DNA of 64,000 bases from the NCBI RefSeq assembly GCF_004570345.1, contig NZ_SPQM01000004.1:32823-96822 (forward strand). The letters run 5' to 3'. The position numbers and the translations under genes were made by a program. This document shows, one piece after another, positions 9,657-18,123 of this stretch; position 1 is the stretch's first letter, and each line of letters begins with the position of its first letter. Source of the stretch: Blastococcus sp. CT_GayMR20. Lineage in GTDB: Bacteria > Actinomycetota > Actinomycetes > Mycobacteriales > Geodermatophilaceae. The notes beneath the pieces were generated by a model that did not search any database, was not told the DNA's origin, and saw nothing but the letters and a program-made list of their open reading frames with translations.

Positions 9657-11533
9657 TGCTGCCCCGCCTGAGCCAGGCGCGTTTCGATGGCATCCACCTG
9701 CAGGACCGCCTCGAGCGGCGGGAACGGCCGGGCGAGCCACGACTCCAGGTCGCCCTCGACAGGCGGAACCGGAACGTGGCTGATCAGCGGGTGCACGGGG
9801 CGGCTGTCCCGCTCCTCCCTGCCGAACAGCTCCTCGTGCAGCTTTTCGCCCGGCCGCAGGCCGGTGAAGCGGATCTGGATCGGACGGCCCTCCATGGCGA
9901 TGAGCTGAGCGGCGACATCCGCGATCCGCACCGGCTCGCCCATGTCCAGCACGAGCGCCTCACCGCCGGCGCCCACGGCGCCGGCCTGGATGACCAGCTC
10001 CACCGCCTCGGGGATGGTCATGAAGAAGCGCGTCACGTCGGGGTGCGTCACCGTCACCGGGCCGCCGCGCGCGATCTGCGCGGCGAAGGTCTCCAGCACG
10101 GAGCCACGGCTACCCAGCACGTTCCCGAACCGCACCGAGAGGAACCGGCCCTCGTTGCGCTGCGCGTAGGTGGCCGTCAGCCGCTCGGCCATCCGCTTCG
10201 TGCGCCCCAGCACGTTGACCGGGTCGGCGGCCTTGTCGGTCGAGACATTGATGAAATGGCTCACCCCGACCGCGGTCGCCGCGTCGAGCACGTTGCGGGT
10301 GCCGAGGACGTTGGTCTTCCAGCCCTCGCTCGGGTACTGCTCGAGCATGTTGACGTGCTTCAGCGCGGCTGCGTGGAAGACGACGTCGGGCATCCGGCGC
10401 AGGAACAGCTCCCGCAGCGCTTCCCCGTCGCGGATGTCGGCGAGGATCGCTTCCGGCAGGTGCAGCTGCGCCTCGCCGTGGATGCTCAGGCTCACCGCGT
10501 GCAGGGCCGACTCGTCGCGGTCGAGCATCATGAGCTCGGCCGGCCCGAACTGGTGGATCTGCCGGCAGAGTTCGGAGCCGATCGAGCCGCCGGCGCCGGT
10601 GACCAGCACCCGCTTGCCCTTGAGAAAGCCCGCGATCTCGCTGATGTTCGTGTCGATCTGGTGGCGGCCCAGCAGGTCGGCGATGTCGATGTCGCGGACA
10701 TCGCGGATGCCGATGCGCCGGCTGAGCAGGTCCGACAGTGACGGCAGTACCTTGACCGTGAGGCCTGCTTCGGTGGCGCGCTGGGAGATGTCCCGCACGA
10801 GCGCCGAATCTGCCGACGGGAGCGCGAGCACGAGCACCTCGGCATCGGTCGCAACCGCCGCCGGCCCGATGTGCTCCCGGCCGCCGAGCATCCGAACGCC
10901 CCGGACGCGGACATGGCGCTTCGCCGGGTCGTCGTCCAACAGACCCACGGGTACATACGGGCTCGCTGGATCGGCGAGCATCGAACGGACCAGCTGGTGC
11001 CCGGCGTTGCCGGCGCCGAAGACCAGCGTCGGCTGACCCTGGCGCGGACGCACCGCCCCCTCGCGCTGACTACGGATGGCGAGCCGGTAGGTCAGCATCA
11101 GCACGAACGCAACGATGGCGCCGATGAGCGGGACGGACAGCGGCAGCAACCGAGGCATGCCGGCGAAGAGGTCAGCGGCGAAGGCCGCCATGGCAGCAGT
11201 AGCCGTCGCTGCCGCGAGGGCCTTGAACTCCTCCGCACTCCCTACCGCATAGCGGCCCTGGTGCAGCCGGAGGACCACCGAGACGGCCAGGAACGCGGCG
11301 CCGGCCACCGCGGTGACGGTGAGCAGTCCCGCGAGGCTCACGCGGTCGAGGTCACCGTCGTAGCGTGCCGACGCGAGGAGGGTGAAGCCGACGAGTACGG
11401 AGAGCAGGTCGGCCATGACCATGGCGAGGCGAGCGAGCTTCCAGAACGCTCCGGACCTCGAGATCACGGGGCCGACCTCCCACCGGGGCGCAGACCAACG
11501 CCGAAGCGCTGAAGGTTGGAACGGCGGACGCAT
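9653..11533 (-). CDS. Membrane nucleotide-sugar 4,6-dehydratase (left-arm copy)
   Basis: Mirror of the 626-residue PglF/WbpM-like dehydratase at 19646-21526: four N-terminal membrane helices, a CoA-binding-like domain (FGAGNAGHQL) and an SDR domain (TGAGGSIGSELCRQ). Confidence 0.86.
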   Translation of the reverse strand: MRPPFQPSALRRWSAPRWEVGPVISRSGAFWKLARLAMVMADLLSVLVGFTLLASARYDGDLDRVSLAGLLTVTAVAGAAFLAVSVVLRLHQGRYAVGSAEEFKALAAATATAAMAAFAADLFAGMPRLLPLSVPLIGAIVAFVLMLTYRLAIRSQREGAVRPRQGQPTLVFGAGNAGHQLVRSMLADPASPYVPVGLLDDDPAKRHVRVRGVRMLGGREHIGPAAVATDAEVLVLALPSADSALVRDISQRATEAGLTVKVLPSLSDLLSRRIGIRDVRDIDIADLLGRHQIDTNISEIAGFLKGKRVLVTGAGGSIGSELCRQIHQFGPAELMMLDRDESALHAVSLSIHGEAQLHLPEAILADIRDGEALRELFLRRMPDVVFHAAALKHVNMLEQYPSEGWKTNVLGTRNVLDAATAVGVSHFINVSTDKAADPVNVLGRTKRMAERLTATYAQRNEGRFLSVRFGNVLGSRGSVLETFAAQIARGGPVTVTHPDVTRFFMTIPEAVELVIQAGAVGAGGEALVLDMGEPVRIADVAAQLIAMEGRPIQIRFTGLRPGEKLHEELFGREERDSRPVHPLISHVPVPPVEGDLESWLARPFPPLEAVLQVDAIETRLAQAGQQ

Positions 11534-11579
11534 GTAGAACGGATGGGTCCGCCAAAGGTGACGGCGATGATGACGTCGC

Positions 11580-13055
11580 TCAGAACGGCGCACCCCCGTC
11601 GGGGCTCGTCAGTGGGGAGTCGAGCGGGGAGTGGCGCCGCCGGCCGGTGCGCCGGCCGGGGCGGCCACGCTTCGGCTCCGGGATGGGCGCGCGACCCGGG
11701 TCCGCCCCGTATCCGTATCCGTAGCCGTAGCCGCGTGCGATGGACGCGGCCTGCGGCACCCGGTTGAGGACGACACCCAGCAGCTTCGCGTCGATCCGGG
11801 CCAGTACGGCGGCTGCCTCTTCCAGCTGCTCGCGACGGGTCGAGCCGTATCGGGTCGTGATGACACAGCCGTCCGCTGCCACGCTGAGCACGGCTGCGTC
11901 GGTGACCGGCAGGAGCGGCGGGGTGTCGATGACGACGAAGTCGTACTCCTCGCGCAGCGTCGCGAGCACGCCGCGCATGTGGGCGGAGCCCAGCATCTCG
12001 CTGGGGTTCGGCGGCATCGGCCCAGCCGCCAGCACCGAGAGCTTGCCGTCCCCCCAGGGCTGCAGCACCTCGTGCAGCTCCGCCGTCCCGGCCAGGACGT
12101 TCGTCAGGCCGGCGCCGCCGACGAGCCCCATGTAGCGGGTGACCCGCGGCCGACGCAGGTCGGCCTCGAGCAGGACCACACGGCTGCCCGACTGCGCCAG
12201 CGCCGTGGACAGGTTGACTGCGAGCGTCGATTTGCCCTCGCCGGGCACCGAGCTGGCGACGACGATCACCTTGGGCGGGTTGTCGACGTCGAGGAACTGC
12301 AGGTTCGTCCGGATGGCACGGAAGGACTCCGCCGTCGGCGAGTGCTCGTCCGCAGCCGTGACGACGTGCTTCTCGTCCAGGCGCGGGTCCTCGAGGACGG
12401 TGCCGATGACCCCCATCCCGGTCAGCGCCTGGACGTCGTCGTTCGACTTGACCGTGTTGTCCAGCCGGCTTCGGAGCAGCGCCAGTCCCAGGCCGATGAG
12501 TAGACCAAGAACCGCACCCAGCGCGAGATTGCGAGTGACGCTCGGGCTGACTGCAGCTGGTCGAAGCTCTGCGGCTTGGACGATGGTGACCTTGACCGTG
12601 GACGCGTCGGCGCCCTCGGGCGTCTCCAACTCGGTCACCTGCTCCGTGAACTGCTCGCTCAGCGACGCGGCGATGTCGCGGGCCCGCTCTGCCGAGGTGT
12701 CGGTGACCGTGACTTCGAGGATGACGGTGTCGGGCAGCGCACGCGCAGCGACCTTCGCCGCAACTGCGTCCGGGCTGAGGTCCAGACCGAGGTCGTCGAC
12801 GACCTGGGCGGCCAGCTGCTCACCGGTCAGGAGCTCGGCATAGGAGGTGACGCGCTGCTGGGAGAAGAGGTTGCCCTGGTAGGCGGCTGAGGTGTCCGTC
12901 GTGCCGGCGACCGAGACGAACAACCGCGTCGACGACGAGTACAGCGGCGTCGCTGCCCAGCTGAGCGCGCCCGCGATGACCAGGCCCAGGAGGGTCCCGC
13001 TGACGAGGAGCCACCAGCCAGAACGCACCACGTTGAGCACGTCCTTCAGATCCAA
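11580..13055 (-). CDS. Wzz/BY-kinase fusion (left-arm copy)
   Basis: Mirror of the chain-length regulator and tyrosine autokinase at 18124-19599, with Walker A SSVPGEGKST and the C-terminal GYGYGYGYG cluster. See the + strand copy for the start choice. Confidence 0.87.
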   Translation of the reverse strand: MDLKDVLNVVRSGWWLLVSGTLLGLVIAGALSWAATPLYSSSTRLFVSVAGTTDTSAAYQGNLFSQQRVTSYAELLTGEQLAAQVVDDLGLDLSPDAVAAKVAARALPDTVILEVTVTDTSAERARDIAASLSEQFTEQVTELETPEGADASTVKVTIVQAAELRPAAVSPSVTRNLALGAVLGLLIGLGLALLRSRLDNTVKSNDDVQALTGMGVIGTVLEDPRLDEKHVVTAADEHSPTAESFRAIRTNLQFLDVDNPPKVIVVASSVPGEGKSTLAVNLSTALAQSGSRVVLLEADLRRPRVTRYMGLVGGAGLTNVLAGTAELHEVLQPWGDGKLSVLAAGPMPPNPSEMLGSAHMRGVLATLREEYDFVVIDTPPLLPVTDAAVLSVAADGCVITTRYGSTRREQLEEAAAVLARIDAKLLGVVLNRVPQAASIARGYGYGYGYGADPGRAPIPEPKRGRPGRRTGRRRHSPLDSPLTSPDGGAPF

Positions 13056-13117
13056 CTGAGCCCCCGCTCCCAATGAACAGGCCTACCCCCGTTGGAGACC
13101 CGCGTCGCCCCGTCGAG

Positions 13118-13193
13118 CTCAGATGTTTGAGTATCGAACGGCATGCAACGGTACCCGCCAGCACCCATTGGGCGGCACCCCTCAGATGCTTGA
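13118..13193 (-). promoter_or_regulatory. Paired 13-bp direct repeats (left-arm copy)
   Basis: Mirror of the TCAAGCATCTGAG / TCAAACATCTGAG pair at 17986-18061 upstream of the Wzz/BY-kinase gene. Confidence 0.35.
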
Positions 13194-13308
13194 AAGTGAC
13201 GCAATCAACCCGGTCCAGTGAGTGCCGCGGTCCCGATCTCATGCACCGTGATGGGGGCACTACGGAACGCAGTCGTCCGTTTGGAGTCATGCACCCTGCG
13301 CTCAACGC

Positions 13309-14343
13309 TCACCGGGTGACCGAGCGAGCCTCGCTGCTCCCGGCTGCCAGTCGCTCCCGTTGGGGGACGACGGTGTATTTCGGGTCGCGGGCGCTGGCCA
13401 TGCCGGCGTCGAAGACGCCGAACCGGGTGAGCAGGGAGCCGGCCGCCAAAAGCGTTCCAGACGCAACGGCCCCCAGCCGGGTGCGCCCGGCCACGACGGT
13501 CAAGCCGGCGCCAGCAGCGGTGCACGCCTTCGCCGCTCGCATGAAGGTCCCGGCCCGGCCCTCGTGGTACGGCTCGGCCACGATGCTCTCGTCGTTCTCG
13601 ACCTGGTGCACCACGGCCAGCTCGACCAGAGCCCCCGCGACCGCCATCTTCCGCGCCGGGCCGGCCTCGGCCACCGGAGTGAACACCATGTTCAGGCCCC
13701 CGCCCGCGGCCAGCGCCGAGCCGGCGAAGACGAACGGCAGCTTGGTGTGGAAGTCGCGCCACGACGGCACCGCGGTGTTCGCCAGCAGCACCGCGGTGTA
13801 GGTCGCCATCGGGCCACCGAACATCGCGCCGACGATGCCGCCGAAGCGCTTGAGCCGCGGGAACCAGCCGAGCAGCTCGACCGCGGCGGTCGCAGCCGTG
13901 GCCGCGCTGAACGGCGACAGGATGTAGGTGCCCATCGACAGCGCGGACGTCGGCTTGAACACCCGCAGCATGTGCAGGAACCGCTCGGGCCGCCCGAGGT
14001 CGTGCACGAGGAAGAAGACCGATGCGAGCGAGCCCCCACCCGCGATGAGCCGGCCGGCACGGGTGAGCCTCGGGCGTCCGCTGAGGTCAGCCATCGCGGC
14101 GAGGATCGCAGAAGTACCCGACGCTCCGCCGAGGAACAGGTAGAGCGGCACGTCCGGGGTCTTCCACACCGGCGCCTTGATGATCGGGCGCCCGTAGTAC
14201 GAGGTGAACTCGGCGTCGTCGACCATCGCGACCTCGCCGACGGCCCGCCGTCCGCTGCGCCGGCCGTTCTTCTTCCGCTTCGGCGCAGTCCAGCCGTCCG
14301 CCCGGCGCCAGCCTGCGCCAGGGGTCATGAGGCCTTCCGTCAT
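13309..14343 (-). CDS. NrfD/PsrC-family membrane subunit (left-arm copy)
   Basis: Mirror of the 344-residue polytopic quinone-interacting subunit at 16836-17870, following the Fe-S subunit as in the + copy. Confidence 0.85.
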   Translation of the reverse strand: MTEGLMTPGAGWRRADGWTAPKRKKNGRRSGRRAVGEVAMVDDAEFTSYYGRPIIKAPVWKTPDVPLYLFLGGASGTSAILAAMADLSGRPRLTRAGRLIAGGGSLASVFFLVHDLGRPERFLHMLRVFKPTSALSMGTYILSPFSAATAATAAVELLGWFPRLKRFGGIVGAMFGGPMATYTAVLLANTAVPSWRDFHTKLPFVFAGSALAAGGGLNMVFTPVAEAGPARKMAVAGALVELAVVHQVENDESIVAEPYHEGRAGTFMRAAKACTAAGAGLTVVAGRTRLGAVASGTLLAAGSLLTRFGVFDAGMASARDPKYTVVPQRERLAAGSSEARSVTR

Positions 14344-14347
14344 GCCG

Positions 14348-15406
14348 TCACCGCCTCCGCGACCCGAGGACGGCGGTCAGCGCCACCCCGACGATCATCG
14401 CGGCGCCCTGGGCGGCCGCCTTCCACATCGCGGGCATGTCCCGGGCGGGAACGATCGGGTCCGGCGGCAGGCCGTAGACCTCCGGCTCGTCGAGCAGCAG
14501 GAAGAACGCGCCGTTGCCCCCCACGCCGTCGTTCTCGTCCCGCCCGTAGAGCCGCGCCGTCTCCACGCCCTGCGACTTCAGCGTCGCGAGCCGGGCGTCC
14601 GCCCGTGCCTGCAGCTCGTCGAGGTCGCCGAACTGGATCGACTGCGTGGGGCACGCCGTCGCGCAGGCCGGCTGCAGCCCGTCGGTCAGGCGGTCGTAGC
14701 ACATCGTGCACTTGAAGACCCGGCCGTCGTCCTTGCGCTGGTCGATGACCCCGTACGGGCAGGACGGCACGCAGTAGCCGCAGCCGTTGCAGATGTCGCC
14801 CTGCACGACCACCGTGCCGAACTCGGTGCGGAACAGCGCCCCCGTCGGGCAGGCGTCCAGGCAACCGGCGTGCGTGCAGTGCTTGCACACGTCCGAGCTC
14901 ATCAGCCAACGGATCTCCCGATCCCCCGACTGCGATGTCTGCGGGTCGAACTCGCTCAGCGCCTCGGCGTTGAGCACGCTGGCCTGTGCCTTGGCCAGGC
15001 TGTCGTCCTCCCGCACGTCGACGGCGGGGTCCAGGGTGTCCTGGCGGGCGGCGGGCAGCCCGACGGCCGGCATGGGCAGGTCGACCGTGCGCACCTGCTC
15101 GATGAAGGCCACGTGCCGCCAGGTGTTGGCCCCGAGCTGACCGGTGTTGTCGTACGACATCCCGGACAACCCGATCGCGTCGCGCTTGCCGTGCGAGTCG
15201 TCCATCGGGAGCGTGTTCCACTCCTTGCAGGCGACCTCGCACGACTTGCAGCCGATGCAGACCGACGTGTCGGTGAAGAAGCCCACCCGCGGCGGGTGCT
15301 CCGGCTCGTAGCCGTCCACCGCCTGGACGTCGGGCAGCGGCCCGAACAGCCGGTTGTTCGGGTCGTTCTCTTTGAGACCAGGGCTCGCCGAGCTCACGGT
15401 GGTCAT
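14348..15406 (-). CDS. Formate dehydrogenase Fe-S subunit (left-arm copy)
   Basis: Mirror of the 352-residue ferredoxin-type subunit at 15773-16831, with CIGCKSCEVAC and three further cysteine clusters. The ATG overlaps the stop of the alpha-subunit fragment. Confidence 0.87.
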   Translation of the reverse strand: MTTVSSASPGLKENDPNNRLFGPLPDVQAVDGYEPEHPPRVGFFTDTSVCIGCKSCEVACKEWNTLPMDDSHGKRDAIGLSGMSYDNTGQLGANTWRHVAFIEQVRTVDLPMPAVGLPAARQDTLDPAVDVREDDSLAKAQASVLNAEALSEFDPQTSQSGDREIRWLMSSDVCKHCTHAGCLDACPTGALFRTEFGTVVVQGDICNGCGYCVPSCPYGVIDQRKDDGRVFKCTMCYDRLTDGLQPACATACPTQSIQFGDLDELQARADARLATLKSQGVETARLYGRDENDGVGGNGAFFLLLDEPEVYGLPPDPIVPARDMPAMWKAAAQGAAMIVGVALTAVLGSRRR

Positions 15407-15528
15407 GCCAGCTCCCCTGCCGTCGTCGGCTCCGGTTCGACGGGTGCCCGGCCGCCCACCGGGATGGCGCCGGACTGCATCCCGGCCCGCCGGCGGTACT
15501 CCTCGAGGAACTCCAGGAGCTCGGGGCC
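15403..15528 (-). pseudogene. Formate dehydrogenase alpha C-terminal stub (left-arm copy)
   Basis: Only the last 41 residues (from GPELLEFLEEYRRRAG to the stop) are present. Upstream on this strand, the frame runs into the antisense of the loop and stops matching the family. This abrupt loss of homology at 15528/15529 marks the palindrome junction. Confidence 0.7.
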
Positions 15529-15650
15529 CGCGGGGAGTCTCGACCGGCGACTCGGGCAACGACCTGCTGGGCATCGTCCTGGATCCGAACACCCACATCC
15601 AGGAGAGCAAGGTGTCGACCTGCGACATCCGACCGGGACGCCGCCCGCGC
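15529..15650. other. 122-bp unique loop at centre of inverted repeat
   Basis: The only unduplicated bases between the two arms. Read on the + strand the loop encodes formate-dehydrogenase alpha residues (GDSGNDLLGIVLDPNTHIQE) that continue in frame into the right arm. Read on the - strand it encodes nothing recognisable. The loop therefore belongs with the right arm, and the join lies at 15528/15529. Confidence 0.9.
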
Positions 15651-15776
15651 GGCCCCGAGCTCCTGGAGTTCCTCGAGGAGTACCGCCGGCGGGCCGGGAT
15701 GCAGTCCGGCGCCATCCCGGTGGGCGGCCGGGCACCCGTCGAACCGGAGCCGACGACGGCAGGGGAGCTGGCATGA
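15531..15776 (+). CDS. Formate dehydrogenase alpha subunit, C-terminal fragment
   Basis: The last 81 codons of a molybdopterin oxidoreductase of the formate dehydrogenase alpha family. The segment LLGIVLDPNTHIQESK followed by CDIRPGRRPRGPELLEF is the family's conserved C-terminal tail. The full protein is normally several hundred residues longer; everything upstream was lost at the palindrome junction, so cofactor ligands and the Fe-S site cannot be assessed. Its TGA overlaps the ATG of the Fe-S subunit (ATGA at 15773), the usual coupling of these subunits. The family oxidises formate to CO2 and passes electrons to the downstream Fe-S and membrane subunits. Confidence 0.75.
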   Translation, partial: RGVSTGDSGNDLLGIVLDPNTHIQESKVSTCDIRPGRRPRGPELLEFLEEYRRRAGMQSGAIPVGGRAPVEPEPTTAGELA

Positions 15777-16831
15777 CCACCGTGAGCTCGGCGAGCCCTG
15801 GTCTCAAAGAGAACGACCCGAACAACCGGCTGTTCGGGCCGCTGCCCGACGTCCAGGCGGTGGACGGCTACGAGCCGGAGCACCCGCCGCGGGTGGGCTT
15901 CTTCACCGACACGTCGGTCTGCATCGGCTGCAAGTCGTGCGAGGTCGCCTGCAAGGAGTGGAACACGCTCCCGATGGACGACTCGCACGGCAAGCGCGAC
16001 GCGATCGGGTTGTCCGGGATGTCGTACGACAACACCGGTCAGCTCGGGGCCAACACCTGGCGGCACGTGGCCTTCATCGAGCAGGTGCGCACGGTCGACC
16101 TGCCCATGCCGGCCGTCGGGCTGCCCGCCGCCCGCCAGGACACCCTGGACCCCGCCGTCGACGTGCGGGAGGACGACAGCCTGGCCAAGGCACAGGCCAG
16201 CGTGCTCAACGCCGAGGCGCTGAGCGAGTTCGACCCGCAGACATCGCAGTCGGGGGATCGGGAGATCCGTTGGCTGATGAGCTCGGACGTGTGCAAGCAC
16301 TGCACGCACGCCGGTTGCCTGGACGCCTGCCCGACGGGGGCGCTGTTCCGCACCGAGTTCGGCACGGTGGTCGTGCAGGGCGACATCTGCAACGGCTGCG
16401 GCTACTGCGTGCCGTCCTGCCCGTACGGGGTCATCGACCAGCGCAAGGACGACGGCCGGGTCTTCAAGTGCACGATGTGCTACGACCGCCTGACCGACGG
16501 GCTGCAGCCGGCCTGCGCGACGGCGTGCCCCACGCAGTCGATCCAGTTCGGCGACCTCGACGAGCTGCAGGCACGGGCGGACGCCCGGCTCGCGACGCTG
16601 AAGTCGCAGGGCGTGGAGACGGCGCGGCTCTACGGGCGGGACGAGAACGACGGCGTGGGGGGCAACGGCGCGTTCTTCCTGCTGCTCGACGAGCCGGAGG
16701 TCTACGGCCTGCCGCCGGACCCGATCGTTCCCGCCCGGGACATGCCCGCGATGTGGAAGGCGGCCGCCCAGGGCGCCGCGATGATCGTCGGGGTGGCGCT
16801 GACCGCCGTCCTCGGGTCGCGGAGGCGGTGA
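15773..16831 (+). CDS. Formate dehydrogenase-type 4Fe-4S electron-transfer subunit
   Basis: 352 residues. An electron-transfer subunit carrying several [4Fe-4S] clusters, relaying electrons from the molybdopterin subunit to the membrane partner. The first cysteine set is CIGCKSCEVACKEW (from Cys50). Later sets are CKHCTHAGCLDACP, CNGCGYCVPSCPYG and CTMCYDRL...CATACP, the four-cluster pattern of the FdnH/HybA/PsrB group. A hydrophobic stretch just before the C-terminal SRRR could be the single membrane anchor seen in FdnH-type subunits. The start overlaps the alpha-subunit stop, and the NrfD-like gene follows four bases after the stop. The substrate is inferred from the alpha-subunit tail next door. 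Confidence 0.9.
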   Translation: MTTVSSASPGLKENDPNNRLFGPLPDVQAVDGYEPEHPPRVGFFTDTSVCIGCKSCEVACKEWNTLPMDDSHGKRDAIGLSGMSYDNTGQLGANTWRHVAFIEQVRTVDLPMPAVGLPAARQDTLDPAVDVREDDSLAKAQASVLNAEALSEFDPQTSQSGDREIRWLMSSDVCKHCTHAGCLDACPTGALFRTEFGTVVVQGDICNGCGYCVPSCPYGVIDQRKDDGRVFKCTMCYDRLTDGLQPACATACPTQSIQFGDLDELQARADARLATLKSQGVETARLYGRDENDGVGGNGAFFLLLDEPEVYGLPPDPIVPARDMPAMWKAAAQGAAMIVGVALTAVLGSRRR

Positions 16832-16835
16832 CGGC

Positions 16836-17870
16836 ATGACGGAAGGCCTCATGACCCCTGGCGCAGGCTGGCGCCGGGCGGACGGCTGGACTGCGCCGAA
16901 GCGGAAGAAGAACGGCCGGCGCAGCGGACGGCGGGCCGTCGGCGAGGTCGCGATGGTCGACGACGCCGAGTTCACCTCGTACTACGGGCGCCCGATCATC
17001 AAGGCGCCGGTGTGGAAGACCCCGGACGTGCCGCTCTACCTGTTCCTCGGCGGAGCGTCGGGTACTTCTGCGATCCTCGCCGCGATGGCTGACCTCAGCG
17101 GACGCCCGAGGCTCACCCGTGCCGGCCGGCTCATCGCGGGTGGGGGCTCGCTCGCATCGGTCTTCTTCCTCGTGCACGACCTCGGGCGGCCCGAGCGGTT
17201 CCTGCACATGCTGCGGGTGTTCAAGCCGACGTCCGCGCTGTCGATGGGCACCTACATCCTGTCGCCGTTCAGCGCGGCCACGGCTGCGACCGCCGCGGTC
17301 GAGCTGCTCGGCTGGTTCCCGCGGCTCAAGCGCTTCGGCGGCATCGTCGGCGCGATGTTCGGTGGCCCGATGGCGACCTACACCGCGGTGCTGCTGGCGA
17401 ACACCGCGGTGCCGTCGTGGCGCGACTTCCACACCAAGCTGCCGTTCGTCTTCGCCGGCTCGGCGCTGGCCGCGGGCGGGGGCCTGAACATGGTGTTCAC
17501 TCCGGTGGCCGAGGCCGGCCCGGCGCGGAAGATGGCGGTCGCGGGGGCTCTGGTCGAGCTGGCCGTGGTGCACCAGGTCGAGAACGACGAGAGCATCGTG
17601 GCCGAGCCGTACCACGAGGGCCGGGCCGGGACCTTCATGCGAGCGGCGAAGGCGTGCACCGCTGCTGGCGCCGGCTTGACCGTCGTGGCCGGGCGCACCC
17701 GGCTGGGGGCCGTTGCGTCTGGAACGCTTTTGGCGGCCGGCTCCCTGCTCACCCGGTTCGGCGTCTTCGACGCCGGCATGGCCAGCGCCCGCGACCCGAA
17801 ATACACCGTCGTCCCCCAACGGGAGCGACTGGCAGCCGGGAGCAGCGAGGCTCGCTCGGTCACCCGGTGA
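16836..17870 (+). CDS. NrfD/PsrC-family membrane anchor subunit
   Basis: 344 residues. A polytopic membrane protein with roughly eight hydrophobic segments after a basic N terminus of about 60 residues. Motifs such as PLYLFLGGASGTSAILAAMAD and FLVHDLGRPERFLHMLRVFKPTS, with the LGRP element, are typical of NrfD/PsrC quinone-reactive subunits. It follows the Fe-S subunit directly and completes a three-subunit respiratory enzyme that would deliver formate electrons to menaquinone. It replaces the haem b gamma subunit found in E. coli formate dehydrogenase-N. Family assignment is strong; the physiological substrate is inferred. Confidence 0.87.
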   Translation: MTEGLMTPGAGWRRADGWTAPKRKKNGRRSGRRAVGEVAMVDDAEFTSYYGRPIIKAPVWKTPDVPLYLFLGGASGTSAILAAMADLSGRPRLTRAGRLIAGGGSLASVFFLVHDLGRPERFLHMLRVFKPTSALSMGTYILSPFSAATAATAAVELLGWFPRLKRFGGIVGAMFGGPMATYTAVLLANTAVPSWRDFHTKLPFVFAGSALAAGGGLNMVFTPVAEAGPARKMAVAGALVELAVVHQVENDESIVAEPYHEGRAGTFMRAAKACTAAGAGLTVVAGRTRLGAVASGTLLAAGSLLTRFGVFDAGMASARDPKYTVVPQRERLAAGSSEARSVTR

Positions 17871-17985
17871 GCGTTGAGCGCAGGGTGCATGACTCCAAAC
17901 GGACGACTGCGTTCCGTAGTGCCCCCATCACGGTGCATGAGATCGGGACCGCGGCACTCACTGGACCGGGTTGATTGCGTCACTT

Positions 17986-18061
17986 TCAAGCATCTGAGGG
18001 GTGCCGCCCAATGGGTGCTGGCGGGTACCGTTGCATGCCGTTCGATACTCAAACATCTGAG
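17986..18061 (+). promoter_or_regulatory. Two 13-bp direct repeats upstream of polysaccharide operon
   Basis: TCAAGCATCTGAG (17986-17998) and TCAAACATCTGAG (18049-18061) match at 12 of 13 positions. They start 63 bp apart, close to six helical turns, so both would face the same side of the DNA. They lie in the 253-bp gap before the Wzz/BY-kinase gene, where the operon promoter should be. A paired activator or repressor site is inferred; no known operator is recognised. Confidence 0.4.
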
Positions 18062-18123
18062 CTCGACGGGGCGACGCGGGTCTCCAACGGGGGTAGGCCT
18101 GTTCATTGGGAGCGGGGGCTCAG

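Larger units (their letters stand above)
1..15528. repeat. Left arm of 15.5-kb inverted repeat
   Basis: This segment is the reverse complement of 15651-31178; position x pairs with 31179-x. I found no mismatch in any stretch compared, and every reading frame is mirrored exactly. The left limit is the window edge, so the repeat may extend further left. The arm carries no unique sequence and is most simply a fold-back copy of the right arm. Gene copies listed within it should not be counted as extra genes until the structure is verified. Confidence 0.97.

Noticed and set aside
15531..15776. Selenocysteine formate dehydrogenase
   Set aside because: The active-site region is not in the window, so Sec versus Cys cannot be judged, and no selA, selB or tRNA-Sec is present.
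14204..16975. Identical 875-codon open frames on both strands across the palindrome centre
   Set aside because: They arise because each joins the antisense of one arm's NrfD and Fe-S genes to the sense frame of the other. Only the segments from 15773 (+) and to 15406 (-) match protein families.
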